From Lutraria lutraria (taxonomy: Eukaryota > Mollusca > Bivalvia > Venerida > Mactridae), in assembly GCA_964023205.1 (NCBI GenBank), contig OZ026844.1:33031326-33095325 (forward strand): a stretch of 64,000 nucleotides of DNA, in the 5' to 3' direction. The notes beneath the pieces are model-generated. The model worked only from the letters and a program-made list of their open reading frames with translations. It was not told where the DNA came from and made no database searches. Made by a program: the position numbers and the translations under genes. This document shows, piece by piece, positions 10,801 to 22,800 of this stretch; position 1 is the stretch's first letter; each line of letters starts with the position of its first letter.

Positions 10801-13800
10801 TTAAGCCAAAAACTGTTTGGTGATTAAAGTAAGAGAATTTTTTTTACCTCGATGGAAAGTAAATGAAGTTTGGGGTGTTTCTCAGCAGCCTTCAGTATTG
10901 CAGCAACACCAGCATCTTTCAATGGGTTAAAATTCAACTGTAAAAGAATATATTAAAGCAATATTATAATTTGGACAGAAACCTGCATCTAAAGATTATT
11001 TTCTTTATTGTTGATTTGTTCCTTTGTTTGTTTGTTCAGCTACGTGATTAGGATGAATTTTTTCATGCGGCTTTTCCTTGGATGTCCTCATTTAATTTGT
11101 TCCACAGAATAAATTATGCTCTTCAACAAGATTCAAACATGGCCCCTAGAAACATGTTCTTCACAAAGTTTCCAACATGCTCCTTACTGATCAGATTATT
11201 AATTCAGCCCACTGTTTAAGGGGAAGGGAGCTTGTAAAATAATAAAGAAATGGAAATTAAGACACCATAGTGATAAATAAATGAAGATAATTTGAATCTC
11301 CTAAAAGTATAGAAATAGTTAGTTTAATAAAAGTTGAACAAATAGCATATTGATTCTAAAGGAATTGTCCAATAACCGAACTAAAATATTTTTTTGCAGG
11401 GTGAAGTAATGTTTCTATAACAACAAAGTTAAAACTTACAACAAGGGTTTCCAATCCTGTGTTCCGACTCAAACCCCAACTCAGGTATTCTGCAGCTTTG
11501 GTATTTAATCGATTATTTCTGTAATAAAATCATAAACATGTGCTACAAAACATATGATAATAGCTGAAAACATGAAAAATGCAACATTAATTAAATAGCT
11601 TTGGCCAAAACAATTATAAGAGGCTAAATGCAACATTTCAAATATCAGTACCAAACTTAATGGATTTCAACTAGATATGATATAATATTATAATAATAGT
11701 CAGACACTATAGGGTAACTCTTATGTGAACGAAATTTGCAAAAAAGTGGTACCGTAATACTTTATAAAATATGTACAATAAAAATCAAAATAACAAGACA
11801 CTGTGTTCAATAAATGCATATGCCCCTGTGGCAGCTTGATTTAACCTCATGCAGACAGTTGGACGGACAAGAAAACTATGCTCTTACGTGAGATCAAGGA
11901 CTTTCAGTGTTGTGTTTACTTTAAGGGCCATTTTAAAGGCTTCAGCCCCAGTAGCCCCAATACCATTCCAGGACATGTCCAATACTTCAAGTGTTGTGTT
12001 TTTCTGAAACAAGATTAGCAGCATCAATTAATAAATGAAGTCGAATTATTTTTATCAAGTTTTACACCTTTTTCACCATTCAAAAAGGCAGTTAATCTAC
12101 CCCATTATGTATGTGCCAGGTCACATTTTGTAAGAAGCTTGTATCATTTTAGGTAGTTTATGGGTTAAATCTAGGCCACCCTTGGAAAAGACAAAATGTC
12201 ACCTTTTTGGACAGGTGGCCTTTATTTGGAGGCGGTCATAAATACAAGTTTGGCTTTATTTCACATCGGCCTCTATCTGAGATCAAATTCTTTCCTTTTA
12301 CAAAAAGTTCTGTAAAAAAATCTGGTCCTCAAAAAAATAAATATCATTCCACCAGACTGTAGACTTACTGTAAGACTTGATATAAGGGTACCAGCAGACT
12401 ATAGACTTACTGTAAGGCTTGATATATGGGAACCAGTAGATTATAGACTTATTGTAAGGCTTGATATAAGTGAACCAGCAGACTGTAGACTTACTGTAAG
12501 ATTTTATATAAGGGAACCAGCAGATTATAGACTTACTGTAAGACTTGATATAAGGGAACCAGCACCACGGAAACTGAAGGCATTCCAACTACAATCCAAA
12601 TCAAGCAGGCTTTCATTCAATGCCTGAAATTTTGCATAAATAAAACTTAATCAGTTATTATCTAGACAACTAGAAATGAAAAAAATAATTATTCAGAATA
12701 CAATAAATAGGCCAAAAAATCATCAAAATAGAAAATGCATTTGTTCCCACAAAGTTTGGTTAAAATCTAATCAGCAGCATTCGACATAATTATCTTGTCC
12801 AATCTCAGCTCTACATGTTAACTGACATTGGAACTACCTGGAATTAGCAAAATTTAAGGTAATACTAACAAAATCATGGTTGTCTCAAATTAACAAGTGT
12901 ACTTTGAAAAAGCAATCAATAAAGGGAGACCACTCTTTATAATATACCATAAAATCAACTAATAGTAATTACTTCCCTTGACCAGAAAATCAATTCACAA
13001 ATATATGCCTGTTTAACTTAACAATGATAATTCATATGTAATGAATTTGATTTGAAAATAAACATACCAAGGCTCCGCCAATATAAAAGCCTGCCCTCTC
13101 TCCGAGAGTGTTATTGCTGAGGTCAAGGGTCGTGAGGGATGAATTATTCTTCAGACCTTCAATTAAATACTGGGCACATGAATCAGTCAACTGGTTCCCT
13201 GCAATTAAAGATAAGTATTTGAATTTCAAATATCATAAACATAATGAATTATGTAGACTGGTTCCCTGTTGTAAATTACATTTTCATAATATAAAATACA
13301 GGTAAAAAAACAAGAGTGCCACAAGAGGTGCCAATGCTTGTATGTTCGCCGCCTCAATGAGATCTATCCACTAATGAAGTTTCATAGTGCTACCTCTTAC
13401 AGTTTCTGTGTTATGAGCTATATTAAAGTTTTTGCATGATGCAGACGCTAATGCAGACACACGCTGACGCAGACCACTTAGTGATCACAAAAGCTTGACT
13501 TTTTCTTTGATGGTAATTTCGGTAAAAGTCGTTCAAAAGGTTTATTACTCATTCATTAATCAGCTAAACATTTTGCCTTATACTAGTACAAGCAAATAAA
13601 GTTAATGAACAGCAAGAAATTCCAACCTGAGAGATAAAGCATTTTTAAAGTGGTGTTCGTCTCCAACATCTGACATATTGCAGCAAAGCCACTTTTACCA
13701 ATGAAATTGTTCGATAAATTCTGAAAAAAAAATATGGTAAAAGTTTTGGTCACCCTAACACCATATAAATATGTATATCCACATGTACGTCTGTAATTAT

Positions 13801-16800
13801 AAAATAAAAAAACATATATTAATAATTATGCTATTAATTTTTCACAATCACTACTAAAAGCTCAAGACTGCCATGTAAATAACTTTAAAAATGTAGATAA
13901 AAGTTACTTTTTGGCACTCATTTATTGATTTAGCAAAATCAAAATAAATCCCTGATTAAAGGTCCCATTTCTTATTTCCCATAGTTGAATTTTGTTCAGA
14001 ATTTTTATTCAGAATGCTATGAATATAGTTACTAATCTAATAACATAAACCATGTGACATTCTGTACAGATATATGATATGATATAGTTTATTTCAAAAT
14101 TCAGTAAGCCATAGGCCCATGTGAACATATATATACATGTATATACAAATTATACAATTTTCATATGACAGTGACAAGTGGCAAAATAGGCTTTAATAAT
14201 ACATTGTTATAAGAAAGGTAGATTGGCAAGACAGTTTAGATAATGATTCGTGTATGAACAGTACAATAATAATAATAATAATGTGAGAAGAAATCAGAAG
14301 AGACAATTATAAAATATAAATATTTACCAGGTTTGTGATAAATGTGTTATTTTTACCAGGTTTGTGATAAATGTGTAATTTTTACCAGATTTGTGATAAA
14401 TGTGTAATTTTTACCAGATTTGTGATAAATGTGTTATTTTTCAACATTCCAGCAATGTAATGTGCTCCCTCAGCTTCCACATAGTTGTCACTTATATCAA
14501 TGGTTTCTGTCACTGTGTTTTTCTACAAAAAAAACAAACACACAGTCATGTATGTTTCCAAAATTTTATAAGTTTAAAAAAGGCATTTCTATTCTAAGGT
14601 CAAAATTACTTAGAAACCAACTAAAAACAAGGGATTGTTATAATGAAATATTCAAATATTTGAAAATTAAGTTAATTTCCATAGAAAGATTGTTCCATTC
14701 AAAATGGTAGCTTAGGAGTTAGAGATCACCATGTTAACAAAGGTCACTATGTAGACAAAGGTCATTATGTCAAGAAGATTCATGATGTAAACAAAGGGCA
14801 CTATGTCAAGTAAGGTCATCATGTAAACAAAGGTCACCATGTTAACAAAGGTCATCATGTAAACAAAGATCATCATGTTAGCAAAGGTCAACATGTAAAC
14901 AAAGGTCATCATGTAAACAAAGGTCATCATGAAAACAAATGTCACTATGTCAAGAAAGGTCATCATGTAAACAAAGGTCATCATGTATATAACGGTCACC
15001 AAGTTAATAAAGATTTACATCATAAAGTTCCTTTTTACCAAAATTAATTGATTTTAACAGATACAATATAATAAGGTGTACACAAACATACCAATAAAGC
15101 TACAGCAATCGGTTTTGTCCCATTTCCTCCTAGGTAATGATGCCTCATGCGTAAAGTTTTGTCACCTAGATGGCGCTGTAGGTATGACACAGGTATAATC
15201 CCTAAATTGACATAAACAAAATGCAGTCTCATTAAAACTATAATACAAACAAAGTAACAAGACCATATTGAGGGAACCAGAAACCTTGTTGCATGGCACC
15301 AGAGTACATAAAATACCTTGAGTGGTACATGTATTGCATGCAGGGCACCAGAATGCTGCCTTACATACCTGGAGTATTACGTTACATGAATTGAATGCAG
15401 GGTACCAGAATGCTGTATCACTAAAGGAATGTAACACAACATTCCAGTACCCTGCATATACATATACCAGAACATTTGGAAATGTTCCTGGAGTAGTATG
15501 AATTTTTCAAAGTACTTAAAAAAACATATTTGTCACTGATCCTAGAAGGAATTTTCTACTGAAACAATGAACCACGATACAGATTGCATATCAACTGACC
15601 TGTAAGTTTTAAATGATCGTCTGATACATATGCTTAGTATGTCATAGACAGGTGCAACAATTTATACACATTTCACATTTATAAAATATTACAAAATTTT
15701 CAATCAAGTTAGGTACCTTGCACGTCACATTGGTCCATATACATGATTGTCCCAGTGGGATCTATTGGCCGACCCTCCTTGATATTACCTGTAAAATAAG
15801 ATAACAAGCAATCAATAAAATAAATGAAATAAAACAAAAACAGAGAATTTTAAGAACAGAACACCGAGAGGTAATGAATTACCACAGTAATCTGAATAGG
15901 TAAAATTAACTGCAACAGGTAAACCTTAATGGAAGTATGAAGCCATCCATGGAGATATCATATTCTTTGCTTTTAACTTTTAACAATAAATTCAACAGAA
16001 ATTTACAGGAATTATTTCAAGGAAAAGCCATATTTGTAAAGGTTTCATACAAATATCTTAATACCAAATAAAAATATGTTTGTATGCCCGGAGAACTTGC
16101 ATTATCCTAAAAGGCTTTCAACAGCCTGAAAACCAGATCTAATTCATATTTCTCTAAATACCAGATATTTCACTGAATACTGGTTATTTCACTCATTACC
16201 AGATATTTTACCAAATATCACTGAATACCAGTCATTTCAGTGAATACCAATAGTGAATACCCAACATTTCATTGAATATAAGATACTTCACTGAATACTG
16301 TTTTTTTTTTCAGTGAATACTAGATATTTCACGGAACACAATATATTTCACCGAATACCAGACATTTCACTGAATACTGGTTATTTCATTGAATACTAGT
16401 TATTTCACCTAATATCAGATATTTCTCTGAATACCAAATATTTCACAGAATACAAGATATTCACTGTATCAACCTGATTAGGTTATTTGTAAAGTTTTAA
16501 AATGATAAATATGATGGACAATAAATATTTGTATATTTTACTAACAATGAAATAATTTATACATAAATACAACAGGAACAACACTATAATGATATCATTT
16601 TATATAAGTTTCTACAACATTAATAATACACAGTCTACTCTATGACATGACTATCTGAATATACTTGACCATCAGAATTATTCAAATAATCACATCATTA
16701 CCTTGAAAAAGTGTCATAAAAATTGCATATGCATGACCAAACTACTGATACACCAATAATTTCAACACACTTTAACTGGAATTTATAATGAGGGTAGATC

Positions 16801-19800
16801 CAAAATTAAAGTGACAATTTTCACTCAAATAAATGTTACCAGTACTTTGTGCATAATTAATATCAAGTAGAGTTAAATATAAAGCAATACTTTGGTACAC
16901 TGGTAACAAATTTTCAGCATATTCAAATCACATAACTTTTGTACCAACCCTTGAACACAATAAACCAACCACTTACATTGAGCTCTAAATACAAAATATA
17001 ATATGATATAGATCTACATGTACATAAATTCACAGCAACTAAAAGTTTTTAAAATGTCATAAAAGTATCCCTAAAAATAAATAATTAAAATGTGTATAAA
17101 ATTCAAGAAAGTAGAAACAATTTAAAATAAAAATGTAAAGGGATATACATCTATAGCAGTAGGCATTACAAAGAAATCTTTAAAGGAGGAAAGAACCATA
17201 CATAAATGCTTACTTAAACTGTTTTTTTTTATTATGTATTTATGATTCACAATACTTCTGGAGCATTTGAAGGGAATTCAACACCATGTTACTGATACAA
17301 TGGTGCAATATTACATGTATCTAATTTGGTTTTCACAGAACCCAATAACAATGTTACTTGATTGTATTTACTCCAAAAAGCCAGAACAGAGTAATTAACG
17401 CCAAAGAGTCCACCCTGCATAGACTGTATTAATACAGGCAAACATGTATTTGTGCTTAAATCTGAATAATATAAAAGCAATCATGAGAATAAATGTTATT
17501 CTTTTAAAAACAGTCATTGATTATCTACAACTGAATGACCTCTGAATAAAGGTAACCTGTCAATTAGGGCCACATTTTGTCTTTTCCAATGGTGGCCTTT
17601 ATTCACAGGTTTGACTGTTAAACTATTTCAGCACTTGTCCAACATTTATATCAGACACAAACAATTAACATCATTATCAGGCATCTGTAAAATATTTGAA
17701 GCTAGATAAAACAGAGGAGACTAAATACAGTCACTTTGTAATACAATAAGGCGACCAGTCAGAATGAAACCATTGCCATTGGTCATTTTCAAAAATGTGT
17801 CTAAAATCAACCAATCAAATACTTGAAATTTAAGGCTGGTTTGCAAATTTACATATTAATGATATAAGAGCCAAATTAGATACATGTACAACCACAGGGA
17901 AGTGAGACTTGATTCAAAAGATACATTTTTGTAGCTCACGCACACAATATATATATATACATTTGTAACTATGTGCTAGAGTGAGTTTGTTACCAGTAAA
18001 CAATGATATCTCCCGCACAATCCAGCCCTTACCGGTATGTATGACCCGTAAATAAAACTTAAATAATAACATTATAATTGAGGAAGCAATTTCTTAAATG
18101 CTTGACATCTTAAATTCTTAATCATATTAAGCAGTAAGTTATAACAAAAGAAACTCCAAATATTTGATAAAGAAATTTCATAATTATAATGACACCTTAC
18201 ATTTGTTTTAAATATTTATATATACATGCATTAATTAGACATTTATAAGACTAGCAAAATATTACTATTTGTGTATTACCATTCCCATGACACTTGCAAG
18301 AAAGAGTCCAATAAATAAGTCACTCTTTGATACTTGATGAAGTAACTTTATTAAAAATGTAACATGTAACAGACCTATTTTAAACCTTTCAACTTACAAT
18401 GAGATAATCTTATAGCAGGCTCCATGAGCCCATCCAATGACCCTTATAAAGGGGACACAGATTTGTCTCAATTACCAAACAGCATTTTAACAATAATACA
18501 AAACCAAAATACAATTAAAAGGCTTGGGAAGTCATCTGAAGCCTTTTCCTTCATTAAATTGTTTTCAGACTTTAAATGGTAATACTCTTTTTTCCAGTTA
18601 ATTCACAACTGTACTTAAAAAATACTTCTTTTTCAAATGATTGTTACTGCATTTTTACGAACTAAGAGTAAGAACTATTGAATTCAACTTTTGCATAAAT
18701 ATCATAGATATTTCTAAATAAAATGGTACCAATTTCACTAATTTGCGATAAAAAACACACCACTTTCACACTGAGGTATTTATATTTTTAACTAAAGGTT
18801 AATTTTAATCACACCAAATTCATAGTTATATTATCCAACAGAATCAGGAGTTAATCCATCTGAAAAAATGATAACACATGTTAGGTTTTAGTTAAATCAG
18901 AGAGAACACAATGCCCCCTCAGAATGACCTTGACCTTTGACCTACTGACCTAAAAATGCACAGGTCCTGTAGAGGTTGTCATGAGGAACCAACATATGAA
19001 GTTTGATGATTGTAGGTTGAAGTGTTTATATTTTACAGGCAAGGTTAAGGTTTGGTACAAACAGACAGACAGACAGATAGACCAAAAACTTTACGCCCCT
19101 CATCTATTGAAACGGGGGCATTGTAAAAAACAAGATTGTAGGTTTTAAAAATTCATTTAACTTTTCGGCGTATATTTTCTTATTAAAAAAAATTATTATA
19201 ACATCAGTAAGATATAAGCAGGCATACCACACATGCCATTAATTTCCAATATGCTACATGAAAATTCAATGAAAACTGAAAGAATATAACAGAAAAAAAT
19301 GGAATTTTACAATTTGTAGTCCATTATTTCAAGAACTGAATTGTTTCAGCAAATCTAACTAAAAGTGATCTAAATTTTATCATAGGAAGGCTTTGCTGAG
19401 TGATTTTTTGTTTTCTTCCAAGTGAAATTTACACATAAAATACACAAATGAAATATTTTTTGCTATTTAATTATGGCATAAATAAAACTAAAACACAATA
19501 TGATTATTGGTACTCCACTTTTCGCTTTTATACCAAATTAATGTAGATCACATAATTTGTATAATTTGAGAATCATGTAAAATGAAGAATAAAAAATGAT
19601 TGTATTTGTTAAATTTATTGATTTGAATAATAAGATCAATCAAAATGTAAAATGATGAATAAAAATGCAGAAAATTTTAAATATACCATGGAAAAACAAT
19701 AGCTTAATTAAACAAAGTTAGTTTGATGACAATTAGGCCAAGATTAAGAAATAATTGTTTGCAGTGCTTTATTAATATATATACCCATTGCGTTTGAGGA

Positions 19801-22800
19801 GAAATAGTTAGTTAATTCCCTTCTTTTTTTGCTAGTCTTCAATAGCTAAAAGATTTCTTGGATGTAAAAGGCAAAAGTCACCTAAAGAGTGGCTAATTCG
19901 ACTAGATCTGTCGATGCAAGAACTGCAAACAAATATTATTCAACTAATGGCGCTTGATGACAATTAATGCTGGTAGTTTGTTTGAGCCAAACTGAAAATG
20001 TTAGATAAACGCTCACTTCATTATCACACATTTGGTCACCCTGTGTCCGTCTCGTTCTTTTCCTCCACTGACGAATCCTCTTCTCTTTTTCATAAACTTC
20101 TTTCATGTCTAACGATGAACATTACAAATGATAATATACTAACACGAAAAAGAAAGTGTGCACTTTTGCTTCGGGCATGATATATAAATATAAACACAAG
20201 ACGCATTATTATTGGCACATAAAACTAACTTCTTATAATGATCAAATTTTAAATAAAAGTAAAATAGTGTGTAGCCAATACTTCTTGGCACATTTTGATA
20301 CATATATTTGCTTCTATACTAAGTATAAAAAAATCCCTCTAACAAAGTGCACACTATCTTTTTCTAGTAAGTATACATTGTACATTTTTAAACTCACTCT
20401 ATAATTCATTATCAATCTTATAGAAAGACCAGGACTGGCTCAAAATAGAGGCTTATAGTATGGAAACTACCGTAAGAAAGATTCATATTGGTAAATTTAG
20501 ATTTTTGACATTAGATTCATATTGGTAAATTTAGATTTTTGACATTAGATTCATATTGGTAAATTTAGATTTTTGACATTAAGTTCATATTGAAAATTTA
20601 GATTTTTGACATTAGGTTCATATTGAAAATTTAGATTTTTTAGAATAGGTTCACAACAATAAATTAAGTTGCAGATTTGCCAGTCCCCTTCGAATGGAAT
20701 TCATGAAAACAGGAATTTTTCTTGAACTTTTTATAAATAGTTAAATAAGTATGCATTACTATTTAATTGTTTCTTTAACTACACAATTACTATAAATTTA
20801 CAACTGTCTTGTTGTACCAATATATCATTAAGCTGAATTTCCTCAATCATACCATCACCAAAAGAGTACATTTGTACTTACATAGCAAAATAACTACCAT
20901 ATATACCAGAACTACCCCCCTCTTCTCTATATAACATCCAAAATTCTTATTCCTGACGCACAAATGCTTTTATAGCCCTTCAAATTATACCCAATGCATC
21001 TAATAATTGTTCAAACTATAACTTGAATAATTGAAAAAAAGTTATATAAAATACAACAGTCCCATGCTAAGGTTTTATTGTGGACTATAAGGTAGTTTTA
21101 CTTTTTCCATGTCTAAGTTTCTACACATTTTGAGACTCTGTCCATTCTCTAAAGGTGAAGCAAGCAGCAATCCTATAACATTGTTTACCATTTACAAGAG
21201 GATAACTAACTACTGTTATGTCCAACCATACATGTAATTTTTTGTATGCATGTCAACCTAAATATATACTTTATGGGTAACAGAAAGTCAGAAACAAGAT
21301 CGGTGTGTTTGATATTCAACCTTGAAGCTTGTGAAGGACCATTTTGTACATCCTCATAATTATGCCAACTTGACAGGATAAAAACACTAGAGTGATAACC
21401 CTAAATTGCTTTTATCTTATATTCCAACTTGAACAAATTGGTACAAATTAATGCCATACTCAGGCTGTCTCCTGAATTGACTATAAAAAATGATGAAAAA
21501 AATACAACAAATATTTTGACGTTAAAAATACCAAAAAAATTACTTAAGTTGGAAACAAAACGTTTTTAACCAATGTAAACTTCATCTTTCAACTAGGACT
21601 CATAATTAGCCATGTAAAAAAGTACTTACTTTGAACGAAATCATCAATATCCAAGTCTGTATCATATTCATCAGAATCATGCGGGGAACCTTCAACCCAT
21701 GTGTCAAATGAAGGATATTTTTTCAGTTTACGTGATGCTGGTTCTGGTTTAGTGGCAGGTTCAGCTTCTTGTTCGTTACTCTCTTTAATGGTTTCTGCTA
21801 TTGTCATGGGCCGTTTCTCTGGATGATGCTTCAGTTCTAAAATTTATTGACACTTATATTTTTAACCATATTACATTTGCCAAACCTTATCCAATCAAAT
21901 TTGCAAAAAATGAACCAGTTCATATTTTGATAAAATGAAAAAATGCAGACTGGACAAATATGAATTACACACCTGTTACAATAGTTGTCCTGGGTTCTTA
22001 TATGGATAAAAATAACAGTGACATATGTTAAGTATAGTGGCTGGTTTATTACTCAAAAGGTTGCTGATAGAGTGTTGTATAGTAGGCAGTGCTTATCAAG
22101 TATCATAATCATACAATATAATGAAATCAGCAGGACTTGAACATTATGTTATCATATCAAAATGTTATTTTTAATGGAATGACAATCGGGCATCAAGCCA
22201 ATATCAATTCCTATTGTAATAATTGTCTATCGCTCTTGTCGAATTCCAACAATGAAGACAACTATAAACAAAAAATTTGAACAACAAATTCTTGAAGTTA
22301 CATACTGTATAAGCCACAATAAACCAGCTAGACTTTCCCAACTTGTAATACATGTACTTATCACTATGATTAAATGCCCCCAAGTCTCATATCATCAAGT
22401 TACAAAAGCAAACAGACTGCTTTTCTGTGAGTGGTGATCTTCATAAATAGATGTGTTAGTATTTCAAGTACTGGTAAACATTCAAATCTCATTCTATAAC
22501 CAATACAAATAACCTGATATATTAAGGAACCAGTCAGGAATTCTTAACTCATTCCACTGCCTAATTATGAATGACTTCACCATCAAATCACAGTATAAAA
22601 TACTAACATAAAAATTCACGATACCTACCTGTGGAAGCAGAGAAACATCTTGAATGTCGATGTTCTGATTTAGATGAACTCTCTGTGTTACTATCAACAT
22701 CTTTCTTGCTAATCAAACCTACTGCAGTAATCAGAGAACTAGTATCAGATGATACACTTTCTGCCGGAGATCTAGACAGAAAAAAGCAATGAATACTACT

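Noticed and set aside
12298..12588. 96-codon minus-strand frame with a 14-residue repeat (WFPYIKSYSKS...)
   Set aside because: It is the wrong frame of exon 10 read through the 42-bp minisatellite; the LRR frame and GTAAGT donor explain the region better.
14712..15002. 96-codon minus-strand frame of the form MTFVYMMTFVY
   Set aside because: An 18-bp repeat keeps any frame open; it is intronic to LRRC74.
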